Part shown: one piece after another, positions 11,615 to 23,169 of the stretch
How positions within the stretch are numbered: position 1 is the first letter of the stretch
Layout: each line of letters begins with the position of its first letter
Assembly: GCA_963932465.1 (NCBI GenBank)
Contig: OZ010786.1
Coordinates: 597,917,038 to 597,981,037 of the forward strand
DNA: 64,000 bases
Reading direction: 5' to 3'
DNA from: Maratus speciosus
Lineage: Eukaryota > Arthropoda > Arachnida > Araneae > Salticidae
Notes under the pieces: generated by a model
Databases searched by the model: none
Told to the model about the DNA's origin: nothing
Seen by the model: only the letters and a program-made list of their open reading frames with translations
Program-made: the position numbers and the translations under genes

Positions 11615-13077
11615 CAGGGTGCAAAGGAAAGTCCCTTTAACCCTTAATTGCATATTGATGTAAGTTTCCATCACCTTTTTATTTAATTTTTAATACATAA
11701 ATTAAGTTCTTATAACCACTATATTTATATAGAAATATTAATGCTCTAAAAATTACAAAAATATGCTACTAAATAAAATTAAAAATCTACCTTAAGATTT
11801 CTGGTGTATAATCTTTAATATAAAAATTAAAAACACAATTCTAAAAGAATAATTCATGCAATTAAAGATTAACCTGAAAATAATTGCGAACGGAGAGAGC
11901 TACAGCTATGCAAGTGAGGTAACGGTATAGTAAAGCGAGTACGCCTGACCGAATGTAAACGACAGCAGCGCACCTAGTGGCGAAATTTGAAAGTTAGCCA
12001 TTGCAAATCGAAAACGAAAAGAGATAGCGCAAAATTTCCAATTAGAAAGTTTTAGAGCATCAATTAATTAATACGAAACGACATTTGGTTCACACGGATA
12101 AGATAAAACGTCGCCTGTATACCTAAAAATATCCGAAATCGATGAGTGACGATTCTACTTTGCATATACACATTCCAGAAATGTAGCAGTGTACTATTGC
12201 AGATTGTGATGAAGTACTGTGCTGTAAAAATTTAATTTCCAATACATTTAAAATTTTAGATTAACCCTTTCAGAAGAGGAAGAATTCTATTCATAAACTG
12301 ATGAATTAATTGACTGGCACCAGAATATCCAAATAATTTTTTTAGAAAATAAAAACCAGCTATTTGCACTTTCATTTGAAAAGCAAAATTTTATTAAAAT
12401 ATTCTTGGTGCCATTTGTCCGTTTTGGAATTAAAATTAGGTGGCTAGACCGTCTAGCCATCGCCCTTGAAAGGGTTAAATTTATGTCGTCGTACTGAAGA
12501 GGCTTGCAATAGACGTTCTATGCTGAGAAATGTGTATGCAGAATTACTCTCACGAATACAAACGTGTATCGTGAGCAATGGCGAACGTTTCGAACATACT
12601 GAATATTAACTTTTTATCACTGTGAGACAGTTTGCCTTTTTTTGTTTTTCTTTTTGAGTGATGTTATCAAAATGTGTTGAGATAAGTACGTATTTATACC
12701 ATAAATTGTGTGTATTTCTTCATACTTCGGGCTATTCCATTCAAACGTTTACGCAAAATAGAGTGCATCGATTTCGGACATTTTTGAGAATACAGGTGAA
12801 GATTTATCTTATCCATGTAAACCAAATGTCCTTTCTTACTAATTAATTGATGCTCTGAAACTTTCTGATTGGAAATTTTGCTCTACCTCTTTTCGTTTTC
12901 GATTTGTAATATCTATCTTCCAAATTTCGGCACTAGGGGGCGCTGCTGTCATTTGCATTAAATCGGGCGTAATACTACACCGTTAACTCATTACTATACC
13001 GTTACCTCACTTGCATAGCTGTAGCTCTCCCCGTTCGCAAGTATTTTCAGGTTAAAGGGATTTTCCTTCGCACCCTG
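11615..13077. mobile_element. 1.46 kb foldback element with long inverted arms
   Basis: The ends read CAGGGTGCAAAGGAAAGTCC and, in complement, CAGGGTGCGAAGGAAAATCC. Complementarity continues for several hundred bases each side (for example TGCAAGTGAGGTAACGGTAT near 11919 and its complement near 12995). TATG flanks both sides, and the related segment at 33456 has an apparently unoccupied version of the site. No transposase is present. A TTAA hairpin sits in the loop region. Confidence 0.65.
12261..12478. repeat. TTAA hairpin element, CCCTTTCA family
   Basis: The ends are TTAACCCTTTCAGAAG and CTTGAAAGGGTTAA. The right arm carries the palindrome TGGCTAGAC-C-GTCTAGCCA (12441-12459) between AATTAAAATTAGG and the terminal block. 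Both arms carry the GGCACCA core motif. Relatives are at 36748, 38399, 39337, 46712 and 62817. Confidence 0.75.
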
Positions 13078-13081
13078 TATG

Positions 13082-14621
13082 TTAATTTTTAATTCATATT
13101 TAAATTTTTTATCAGTTATTAAAGTAATTTTTTTATGCTTTTTACCTTTATTTTATTTTATTTATTTATTTCTTTATTTTCCGTGCTACTGTTTTTCATC
13201 TGTATTTCATTTATTTACGGTCATTAACTGTCGTTCTGAAAAGTTCTGCTTTTGCTTTTCTATACAAAAAAGAGATAAATATAATTATTTATTTTTAAAA
13301 ATTACCGTTTACTAAAACTGAATCTTTCTGCTCATTTTTCCCTTAAATGATGTTCCACTGAGCAATAATACGTAATTTGACGAAGAGATAACAGTTTTTA
13401 TTCTTATACCTTTTTCTTTCATCTGAGATACTGAAACAGGAAATACATAAAGGAAAGGAAATAAAGGCATAAAGGAAATGCATAAATTCATTTCTTTCAA
13501 TAGCATGAAAAAATATAATTCCAAATCTGTCACCTTTTCCTACATACTGTTTCATGAAATTCGGAAATGTATTTCGCAGAACGTTCTCAAATAAAAGAAA
13601 TTTGGAACCGTATAAATAAATTATAATGGGATCATCACGAACAGTTTTCTAAAAAATATATAATTTTATAAATCTCTAACAAATAAAATAAATTCAAAGT
13701 TTTTCAGAAAATAAGTCATTTTAGATATTATGAAATGGGCATAAAGGGAATACATAAAATTCTATTTTTTTTTTTAATACCATCAAATAACCTGACTCTA
13801 AATGTGTCACTATTACTTATATTACAATGTCATCTAATTCGGAAATGTATTTCACAAAACTTTCTCAAATAAAAGAACATTGGAACCGTATATCTTTTTT
13901 TTTCTTTTTGTAATGTAATCATTGCAACAGTTTTCTAAAAGTTATTATTTTCTAAAAGTTATTATTTTCTAAAAGTAATATTTTATAAATGTCTAACAAG
14001 TAAAATAAATTCAATATTTTTAATAAAATAAATATTCTTTTTTAAAACTAGGAAAGAACATGCCATATATCTATACAAGTAATGTTTTTATTATACGTCG
14101 GAATGTTTCTTTATATGCATGTATCAAACAAACACTTTGCTTTTAGATTAAAAAAATTCATTATTATTACTATTATTATTATTATTATTGTTTTATGATT
14201 AAAAAAAAAAACTTATTGTTTGTCTCACAGTTAATTAACCTTAACCCTTTATCTACTGACGGTATTTATAAGTACTATTAGAATAACTTTTTATAAAATT
14301 AATTTAATACTTCGATTAGTAGTAATACAGTTTAGAATGAGTTATAGATACATTATTTTACCTTGTTCCAAAAGCATTATTGGTTACATAAAACAAAAAT
14401 ATTTTTAAAAGGATTATTTCTTTTGCTTCTGCATCTTTACAGCTTTCTTAGCGTTAGAAAGGGGAGGAATTTTTCAAGTCAAAAATATTTCTATATTTCA
14501 ATTGTAAGAACATTATATTTGCACATTTTCTAATTCTAAAAAATACTAATAAAAATATTTAAAATAAAAGATTTTAGTGGGGTTATAAATTTTGCACAAA
14601 ATCCCTATAAATTCAAATTTA
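13082..14621. repeat. Segmental duplication, copy 1
   Basis: It runs collinear with 33456-36533: for example ATTCTGAAAA-type blocks and TTCTGCTTTTGCTTTTC near 13240 and 33620; TATATGCATGTATCAAACAA near 14110 and 34450; and GTTCCAAAAGCATTATTGG near 14365 and 36328. The copies are well diverged. Copy 2 is interrupted by nested elements that copy 1 lacks. No coding potential was recognised. Confidence 0.75.
14241..14276. repeat. TTAA end with palindrome inside the segmental duplication
   Basis: TTAACCCTTTATCTACTGAC is followed, 16 bp after the TTAA, by an imperfect palindrome GGTATTTATAAGTACT. Copy 2 has GGTACTTATAAGCACC, so the ancestor was probably a perfect 16-mer. The far end of this hairpin was not found. 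Confidence 0.4.
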
Positions 14622-14741
14622 ATCACTACCTCATGTCTTATCTATTTCTAAATGAACATTGCTTGAAATTTCACCTTTATTTTTCTCTAAATCACAGAGT
14701 AAATTTATCCACCTATTGAAGAATCGTCCATATAACGTATG
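14622..14741. repeat. Diverged direct repeat, partner at 11480-11614
   Basis: See the partner copy. It ends in CCATATAACGTATG immediately before the MITE at 14742. Confidence 0.6.
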
Positions 14742-14922
14742 CAGGGCTCCCAAATGGTCCGCCAACTGAATACCAATATTATTTTAGAAAATTTTTCTTT
14801 TTAGATTATTCTTACAAACCGTCCCGGAATCTCCTTCGAAAATTAATTCTAGCGCAAAGCTACCATAAAATTTTCTGTTAAAATTTATTGGTATACAGTT
14901 GGCGGACCATTTGGGAGCCCTG
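14742..14922. repeat. hAT-like MITE, CAGGGCTCCC type
   Basis: The terminal inverted repeats of about 36 bp differ at one position (CAGGGCTCCCAAATGGTCCG at both ends, in complement). The arm ends in ATACCAAT, like the core of the other hairpins. I could not find a convincing 8-bp target duplication. Confidence 0.65.
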
Positions 14923-14961
14923 AAAAGTGTTACAAAAGAAAAAAAATTATAACTGGAAGTC

Positions 14962-14966
14962 ATACT
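14962..14966. repeat. Target site duplication ATACT (left)
   Basis: ATACT directly precedes LTR1 and recurs at 29082-29086 directly after LTR3. A 5-bp duplication is normal for LTR-retrotransposon integration. Confidence 0.85.
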
Positions 14967-16350
14967 TCTTGTGGTTACTTAGAACCACTGCCATATTTTT
15001 ATTTAATTTCATTTAGAAAATATTTTTATTAATCTTGTATTCATTTAATTTTAATATTCGCATTCCAAAATTATTTTAATTCCCTTTTTTTTCAACCTTC
15101 CCCTGTAAGTTTTTCTTTCTGGCATAGCATTTCATTCATTTTAAAATCATAAACGTCGTTTTGAAATCTGTACTTCCGGTGAAAGAATTATCTGGAAAGT
15201 TCCATATCTTTTTATTTGTGAAGTCATCCTTTTGTAAGTCCGCCCCTTAGCCAATAATATTTAAATCAGTTTAATTCGTAATTTAAAAATTCGTAACTCT
15301 GTTTGGCATCTTATCTCAGTGAATTCTATCAAATTTCCTTTTTTTAAAGCAGTTTTTTATATACTTTAGCATTGCATTTTAAATTGCATTTAAAATTTTG
15401 CCGCCAAAGTTAGCTTGTTTCAAGTATTATAGCCATCCCCCTTTACTCCTATTTTCGGAGAGCTCGTGCGCATTCAGTGCAGTTGAGTTGGGACTTCAAT
15501 GCAGAATGGCTGCCTTTAGTCCCTGCGAAGAATTATGTTCGCGCCTGCATGAGTGTTCTATCAACGAACGCAGAGAATGGGCGGATGCCTCTTCCCCTTC
15601 TACAAAAAAATAATAAACGGATTTTCGTATCTACAGTAAGAAATATTAAAAGTGCAAGAATATTTCTTTATGATTGTGTAATCGGCTGCATATTTCGTAA
15701 TTTTTTTTTTGTGGCGAGATTCTTCGATCAGTTACTTCTGATTCTTCAGTAAGATGTGGATAAGAATTTTGTTGACGGCATTATTATTATTTTTATTCAA
15801 ATGATGCTTTTATTTCGAGTCGTAGAATTGTGATGCTAAAAAAATCATCTAAATGCCTGTGCCTGCACACTCCCCAAAGGAAAGAAATTATTTTATTTTA
15901 TTTAGTAAGAACGTAGAATGAACGTAGATTGTATGTGTCCATCATAAAAAAAAGTACATCTAAAAGAATAAGAGATGTACTCTATGATAATGCGCTATGT
16001 TCTGCAAGAAAAATTGCTTCATAAATAAAAAATTTTCAAGGAAGATTTGTCATCTGTTTATTTCCTTTCTGCAAATGTCTCCATCATTTTCTGTTCTTTC
16101 AGGTGAATGCAGGTAATGCTTTTACCTTTTATTTTTTTGTTCTCAATTTCCAAATGTATGATAAGTAAATTCAGATTTTTTTAAATTAATGACTGTTATG
16201 TCAAAGTGGTCTTTTGTGGCCGCAACAAAATGTTATAACACTATACGATCGATCCTAAAAAAATGATTTCTAGATTTTTTTAATTGGAATTTCAATATCC
16301 AAAATATCTTTACAATACTATTCTTACACCTCCTATCTCCAAACACAACA
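14967..16350 (+). repeat. LTR1 of the gag-pro array
   Basis: It is 1,384 bp, from TCTTGTGG to CACAACA, and closely matches LTR2 and LTR3. It contains a GC box and CCAAT-like segment (CGCCCCTTAGCCAATAATAT near 15242) and a downstream ATAATAAA that could serve polyadenylation. The short frame at 15398-15613, like its LTR2 counterpart, is not conserved in reading frame, so I do not call it a gene. Confidence 0.85.
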
Positions 16351-16791
16351 GCTAATCTTTCCTGGTACCGTGAACCTTTAGAAACCTTTATGACATGACA
16401 GTTATTAAGTTATATTTTGATATGAAAATTTCTTTTAGTGTATTATTATTGAATTTTTGATATTTAGAAAAGGTGGTTTCCTTAAATTTTTTATACGATC
16501 TTTCTAAAAAAAAGAGAAAGAATTCATGTAATATTTACAGTTTATTATTAAGGAAAAATGATTGCTTATGATATTATTTACAAAAAAAAAAGATGAGTTA
16601 AGAATAATTTTCTGACTTATAAGTAAATGATTGATTTATTGATACAATTTTGTTTTGATAATATTTCGAGAACAATTATTACATTATTCTGTTGAATTGA
16701 CATTATTTTTAAAAGGTGACTTCATATGAGATTATTTTTTTTTTTTACTTCACGACATTATTTTCAAATTTATTCGGATTTGTTTTGAAAT

Positions 16792-17916
16792 TTGTTCAAC
16801 ATTGTTTTGAAATTTATCACCGTGCCTCCAAAAGCAAATTTTAACCTTTGTATTCAACCATTTGATGGAAATCCTCAAACGGTCGAATTTTTCTTCGACC
16901 AGTTATCAGATTTGCAGGAATTATATAATTACTCTGAAAAAGAACTTTTTGCTTTTTTCAAGTCAAGATTACAGGGTACTGCATTACATTTCTTTCTCGA
17001 AACACAATTTCAATTCAAAAATTCTAACCTTCAAACCATTCGAAAAGAATTTATTAACTATTTTCTGCCAAGTAAAAAATCTGACACTTGGAAGTCTCTT
17101 CAAAATTTAAAATTGGATTCTAATGAGTCAGTTAAAAATTTTTCATATCGTTTGGCTAAACAACTTCGACTTGCTTATCCTAAATTAGATCCAGCTGCTC
17201 TAGATTCTTTGAAATTTACTCATTTTATTCAAGCTTTACCTAAGCAAATTAAAAGGAAAATTCTAGAAAAAAACATCTCCACTTTCGAGTTAGCTCTTGA
17301 ACGAGCACAATTTTCACAAGATATCTATGATTCACCACCTACTCAAAAATCTAATCAATATTATGACCAAGTTTATTCTCTAAATATTGAAAATAATGGT
17401 GAAAGTTCAAAATTTTCTGATAGTTTTGTTGAACAAGCTCCTATCAGGCATAAAAAGGACAGAGTCTATAGAAATTCGAAAATAGCATTCTCGCCATCTG
17501 AATCTCATAATAAACATTCTCCTAGACATAGAACTGTTGTTAAAAAAAAGCGTGTAACTTTCTCTCCCTCACCAGTTAGACATAACGTGACTTCTAGAAA
17601 TAAAACAAACTTTATTCAGCATAAGCCAGATCAGAAACGATCTTTCTTTCGGCCAAAGTTTGACAAGTTTTCTCACAAGAAAAACTCTTCAGAGTATTTT
17701 CCCAAACAAAATGTTATCCAGTGTGCTTTTTGTGGTGGCTTTAACCATCTTATGGAGTCATGTTACAAGTTTAGAAATCTACTTGACTCTTCTAGGCGAA
17801 ATGCCAATCACACTCAAGACTCCCATTTTACTTCGAATTCTTCTCAAAGAAAGAAAAACTTTACTTCTTTTTCTAAAAATAAAAATGATGATAAAAATTA
17901 TCATTTAAACAAGTAA
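16792..17916 (+). pseudogene. Gag of array unit 1, open frame without its start ATG
   Basis: An uninterrupted frame of about 365-374 residues carries a retrotransposon Gag region (residues about 10-180; QPFDGNPQTVEFFFDQL and a region rich in K and L) and one CCHC zinc knuckle, CAFCGGFNHLMESC, near the C-terminus (C-X2-C-X4-H-X4-C). The region between is basic and serine-rich. Where unit 2 has ATG followed by PPKANF, this copy has GTG (16822-16824). The only upstream in-frame candidate is a TTG at 16792, and the first in-frame ATG comes only at the zinc knuckle. The frame ends with TTTAAAC and a TAA. It could be expressed from a non-AUG start; otherwise it is dead by one substitution. Confidence 0.75.
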
Positions 17917-17962
17917 GGGAGATTGGTCCAACTGACCACCATCCCTCCCAATCTTACTCGTT
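17904..17962 (+). promoter_or_regulatory. -1 ribosomal frameshift site, gag to pro, unit 1
   Basis: The gag codons read CAT TTA AAC AAG TAA, placing the canonical heptamer T-TTA-AAC at 17904-17910 in the correct phase. After a 6-nt spacer comes a potential stem (GGGAG with CTCCC, AGATTGG with CCAATCT). The -1 frame is open from here through the protease. Unit 2 has the same heptamer, spacer and stem. Confidence 0.8.
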
Positions 17963-19118
17963 AGGGTCAGTACACTCCTGTGACAATTCAAGCGAATGTC
18001 AGATTGACAAAAATTCATCTTCAATTACTTCCTTTTCAAACGCTGATACACAGACATCACCAATGGTGCAAAATATGAACAGACCTTGCTGTTCTGAAAA
18101 TTCTTTGTCATCAAAGTATTCTTCTCAAATTGAGGATTGTGTACAACAACGACACGTAATTTGCAGATCTTTTGACAACACTTATTCACTTCCATGTATA
18201 ATTATGAATGTTCAACATAATGAGATATCAACTCTCATTGATTCAGGCTCAACTCTAAGTTTGTTGGATCATGAATGCTTTAATAGCATTAAATCCAAAA
18301 TTCATTATAAATATTTATCTAGAAATGTTTCTGTATCAACTATAAACTCTAAAGTTTTCTTTAAAGGATGTATCGAGGTTGCATTCAAAATAGACAAATT
18401 CTTTTTTCATCATGTCTTTTACCTTACTGATATAAAGAATGTTAATTTTGAAGCCATACTTGGTTTTGAATTTATAAACAGGCATTCTATAACCATCTCT
18501 CCAACTTTTAAATCTATATTAATTAAAGATAAACATATACCTTTTAACATTCAAAAAGAGTCTCCTACCAGTTTTTATTTGAATTCTCTGCATAATAATA
18601 ACAATATAACAGTGCCATATTATGATGAAAACAATGTGCCTATTTATGAAAATTCTATGTCAGTTAACACAAATAGTGGTACTTATTTTGATAATATGAA
18701 TGGAAATTTTGGTGATAATTATTTGCATTTGGTAAATAATTATGAAAACTATCCTTACGATTACAGTTTTCCAAATAATGGTTTGTTTATAAACAGTGTT
18801 GGTAATACTGCTATGAATTATGATAATTCTTTTATGAATGCTAATCTCAATATCAGAAATTTTGAAGGTCATGCTCAAGTTTTTACTCAGTTTCCTAATT
18901 ATTTTCCCAATCATACAAAATTTGATTATTCTAATGTTATAAATAATATTTCTGATACCAATAATACGAAAATTACCTCTAATGAAAAAATGTCATACCT
19001 GAAGATGACAATGACATTAGTTATGTTGGTAAAAAGTGCACCAATTTTAAAAATGGTAATGAATAATGGAATAGTGGTGAAAGTTCAAAAATTTTCTGAT
19101 AGTTTTGCTAAACAATAA
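17910..19118 (+). CDS. Retroviral-type aspartic protease domain (pro) of array unit 1
   Basis: In the -1 frame of gag, this reads openly for about 400 residues. An internal ATG at 18063 exists, but frameshifting from gag is the likelier route. The active-site motif is LIDSGSTLSLLD (catalytic Asp in DSGS), and ILGFEFI near residue 90 after it fits the second conserved patch of retropepsins. The following 130 residues are very rich in Asn, Tyr and Phe, an unusual tail with no domain I recognise. Near the end, the frame differs from unit 2 through one deleted base (GAAAAAATGTC against CTAAAAAATGTC), giving a different C-terminus. Unit 2 probably has the original ending. Expected role: maturation of the Gag-Pro precursor in particles. 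Confidence 0.75.
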   Translation, partial: QVREIGPTDHHPSQSYSLGSVHSCDNSSECQIDKNSSSITSFSNADTQTSPMVQNMNRPCCSENSLSSKYSSQIEDCVQQRHVICRSFDNTYSLPCIIMNVQHNEISTLIDSGSTLSLLDHECFNSIKSKIHYKYLSRNVSVSTINSKVFFKGCIEVAFKIDKFFFHHVFYLTDIKNVNFEAILGFEFINRHSITISPTFKSILIKDKHIPFNIQKESPTSFYLNSLHNNNNITVPYYDENNVPIYENSMSVNTNSGTYFDNMNGNFGDNYLHLVNNYENYPYDYSFPNNGLFINSVGNTAMNYDNSFMNANLNIRNFEGHAQVFTQFPNYFPNHTKFDYSNVINNISDTNNTKITSNEKMSYLKMTMTLVMLVKSAPILKMVMNNGIVVKVQKFSDSFAKQ

Positions 19119-19142
19119 GGTCCTTGTACATGTACACCTTAT

Positions 19143-19514
19143 ATGGTAAAGAAAATAATTTCACCTGTACTTATTCAAATTCAAGATTGCAATAATAATC
19201 AAGCATCACCTGTGTTAATTCATACTAACAGAATCTTGAAACTCCAGAAAAGAAATGAAGCATTCCTTCATCCTTCTGATTCATCTAGAAGTGCAACACA
19301 TGATCAAACGACTGTTGATAGTGCATCTTCTTCTCCTGTGAAACGACATATGCCTACTCATACTACTAATTGTGATTCTCCTCAAATTCACACCACTTCG
19401 AAGTGCCAGCAAACATCTTCGCATTCACATAGTTCAGTGCATTCTCAAGCATCTGGTAGTAAAACTTCCACTACAGTTCTAAATACATCTACTCAAAGTA
19501 AAAAAAAAATATGA
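19143..19514 (+). CDS. Third small frame of unit 1, unknown
   Basis: It encodes 123 residues rich in Ser, Thr, Gln and His. I recognise no domain. In unit 2 the corresponding ATG is lost (ATAGTAAAG), an early stop appears and a base is deleted near 25650. It could be a former downstream extension of the protease frame or a chance frame. Confidence 0.3.
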   Translation: MVKKIISPVLIQIQDCNNNQASPVLIHTNRILKLQKRNEAFLHPSDSSRSATHDQTTVDSASSSPVKRHMPTHTTNCDSPQIHTTSKCQQTSSHSHSSVHSQASGSKTSTTVLNTSTQSKKKI

Positions 19515-21323
19515 TCTTCGTCCTCGCAGTCATAAACAATATAAAATATAAATTAATCTTCAATTTTATTTAGGATGCCTTTACCATTGTAAAAAATCTC
19601 ATCTATGCTAGCTAGATTGGATTGTCAAATACGAAGACTGACTGTTTATTTTATTTTTTTTACTTCTACCAAAGCTGCAGGCAGCATTTGTGCATTTTTT
19701 ATATATATTTATTTTCTTTTTAAGTCGCCTTCACCTTGACACTGTGGAATTGTCATCCTGCAAAAGTATGTAAATCTTATTTTTGTTTACTATGTTGCTC
19801 ACTGAAATATTTTCTTCAAAACCTTATTCATCTTTTAGAATTTATATGGATTGTAAAAAAAAAAAAAAAAAAAATGTGCTGATAACTCAGAATTTTTAAT
19901 TTCAGTATTTGATTTAAATAATAAGAAAGATTCTTACAAAAATCAAATCAAGTTTTTATAATTCATTATTTCAGTTGCAAATGAAGTGTCATTGATTGCT
20001 TTATTTTGATATGGTATTTATCTTAAAAAGTAAATTGTTATTGATATAAAATAAAATATGAGTACATATGTCATCACTTTCCCAATTGTGACTTTTAGAG
20101 TAATTCAAAATGTTACTTTGTTCTTAATTATAATTCATGCATGTTCTAACAACTAACCTCTTTCTAACATCTAAAAATAATAATAATTAAAGTTATGCAT
20201 GCTAATATTCCTATTGTTATTATTGGTGTATTATGTAAAATAGTTGAAAATACATTAAGCTTTTTTAAGTGTTTAAAAATTCACAAATTAAAAAAAGATA
20301 TTTGTGTACATGAAAATTTTGTACTTTGGATCCAAAGATTATTTTAGGTCTTTACAAAAAAAAAAAAAAAAATACTTATGTATTTTGCATAAAAAAATGT
20401 AGTAACATGTTTATACTTTCAAAGATTATTTTAAGTCTTTACAAACAAAAATACTTATGTATTTTATATAAAAAAAATAATCACATATTTATTCTTACAG
20501 ATGTTTGAATTAAACATAATTCGATAAGCATTTCAGAATATTTAGTATAAATACTTTGTGTGATAATTTGTTTGTAAGACCAATGTTATTAAAGTTATGT
20601 GGTACTACATTTATGAGAGCTTAAAATCCACTCTTTGCATTTATTTTCTTTGAAAGTATTATTATTGTGATTGTATAATAACATGATATTAGTTATTCAT
20701 CTAAGAAAAGTTGATTTCTTAAAAAGTGCTATATTTATATATAAATATTTTTAATGAGAGTGTAAATATTCTCTCTTGACTATTTACTTACATTTTGAAT
20801 TTATGTCAGATGAGTAATTTATTGAAGAATTGAAAAAAATATAAATGTAGTTCATAGAGTGTGACTTCAAATAGAATTGTGATTTAAAGGTACTACTTTA
20901 AATTATTGCTATTTTCTTTTTCTTTAAAAATAGAAAGGTTTTATTACTAATGTTGTATTATACTGAATGATGCAAAGTCATCATTAATATGCATGTCAAT
21001 TTGTATCATGTAATATTATTTGTCTATGTGTACATTATTACAATTTTTACCCACTCTTTTAATATACACTGATCTTACTTTACAGTGTTGTATTTGCTAT
21101 TTCACATATTAGTGAATGAACTTTTAGCAACTTTTTTTTTGAAAGACTTTGTGTACCTTTTGTCAGAAGAATGTAACCGATTTTTATTTTTATTTTGTTT
21201 CTCATTATTTGACGTTATATGCATGTTGTATATGTACATAGTTTAGAAAATATTGGCTCAATGTCAAAATTATTAAATTTCTCCATCTTACCAATATTTT
21301 CTTTTGGGGAGGCCGGAGTAACA
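19515..21323. other. Noncoding 3' internal region of unit 1
   Basis: 1.8 kb of AT-rich DNA stand where pol would be expected. It contains an A run near 19857 and a short tandem duplication (GATTATTTTA(G/A)GTCTTTACA near 20337 and 20422). No polymerase-like translation is visible in any listed frame. Confidence 0.7.
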
Positions 21324-22721
21324 TGTTGTGGTTACTTAGAACCACTGCCATATTTTTATTTAACTTCATTTAGAAAATATTTTTGTTAATCTTGTATTCA
21401 TTTAATTTTAATATTCACATTCCAAAATTATTTTAATTCCCCCTTTTTTTTCAACCTTCCCCTGTAAGTTTTTCTTTCTGGCATAGCATTTAATTCATTT
21501 TAAAATCATAAACGTCGTTTTGAAATCTGTACTTCCGGTGAAAGAATTATCTGGAAAGTTCCATATCTTTCTATTTGTGAAGTCATATCCTTTTGTAGCT
21601 CCGCCCCTTAGCCAATAATATTTAAATCAGTTTAATTCTTAATTTAAAAATTCGTAACTCTTTACTACTGTTTGGCATCTTATCTCAGTGAATTCTATCA
21701 AATTTCCTTTTTTTAAAGCAGTTTTTTATATACTTTAGCATTGCATTTTAAATTGCATTTAAAATTTTGCCGCCAAAGTTGGCTTGTTTCAAGTATTATA
21801 GCAACCCTCCTTTACTCCTCTTTTCGGAGAGCTCGTGCGCATTCAGTGCAGTTGAGTTGAGACTCCAACGCAGAATGGCTGCCTTTTGCCGTTCTGCGAA
21901 GAATTATGTTCGCGCCTGCATGAGTGTTCTATCAACGAACGCAGAGAATAGGCGGATGCCTCTTCCCCTTCTACAAAAAAATAATAAACGGATTTTCGTA
22001 TCTACAGTAAGAAATATTAAAAGTGGAAGAATATTTCTTTATGATTGTGTAATCGGCTGCATAGTTTCGTCCTTTTTTTTTGTGGCGAGATTCTTTGATC
22101 AGTTACTTCTGATTCTTCAGTAAGATGTGGATAAGAATTTTGTTGACGGCATTATTATTATTTTTATTCAAATGATGCTTTTATTTCAAGTCGTAGGATT
22201 GTGATGCTAAAAAAATGATCTAAATGCCTGTGCCTCCACACTCCCCAAAGGAAAGAAATTATTTTATTTTATTTAGTAAGAACGTAGAATGAACGTAGAT
22301 TGTATGTGTCCATCATAAAAAAAAGGACATCTAAAAGAATAAGAGATGTACTCTATGATAATGCGCTATGTTCTGCAAGAAAAATTGCTTCATAAATAAA
22401 AAAATTTCAAGGAAGATTTGTCATCTGTTTATTTCCTTTCTGCAAATGTCTCCATCATTTTCTGTTCTTTCAGGTGAATGCAGGTAATGCTTTTACCTTT
22501 TATTTTTTTGTTCTCAATTTCCAAATGTATGATAAGTAAATTCAGATTTTTTTTAATTAATGACTGTTATGTCAAAGTGGTCTTTTGTGGCCGCAACAAA
22601 ATGTTATAACACTATACGATCGATACTAAAAAAATGATTTCTAGATTTTTTTAATTGGAATTTCAATATCCAAAATATCTTTACAATACTATTCTTTCAC
22701 CTCCTATCTCTAAACACAACA
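21324..22721 (+). repeat. LTR2 of the gag-pro array, shared by both units
   Basis: It is 1,398 bp, from TGTTGTGG to CACAACA, and is the 3' LTR of unit 1 and the 5' LTR of unit 2. The GC-box/CCAAT region CCGCCCCTTAGCCAATAAT lies near 21602. Confidence 0.85.
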
Positions 22722-23169
22722 GCTAATCTTTCCTGGTACCGTGAACCTTTAGAAACCTTTATGACATGACAGTTATTAAGTTATATTTTGATATGAAAAT
22801 TTGTTTTAGTGTATTATTATTGAATTTTTGATATTTAGAAAAGGTGGTTTCCTTAAATTTTTTATACGGTCTTTCTAAAAAAAAGAGAAAGAATTCATGT
22901 AATATTTACAGTTTATTATTAAGGAAAAATGATTGCTTATGATATTATTTACAAAAAAAAAAAGATGAGTTAAGAATAATTTTCTGACTTATAAGTAAAT
23001 GATTGATTTATTGATACCATTTTGTTTTGATAATATTTCGAGAACAATTATTACATTATTCTGTTGAATTGACATTATTTTTAAAAGATGACTTCATATG
23101 AGATTAATTTTTTTTTACTTCACCACATTATTTTAAAATTTATTCGGATTTGTTTTGAAATTTATCACC

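Noticed and set aside
15398..15752. Protein genes in the LTRs (also 21767-22123 and 28231-28470)
   Set aside because: The frames differ between the three LTRs, lack conserved starts (several have none) and show no domain.
17904..21323. Hidden reverse transcriptase or integrase after the protease
   Set aside because: No frame in this interval shows RT, RNase H or integrase motifs; the sequence after 19,515 is AT-rich and broken by stops.
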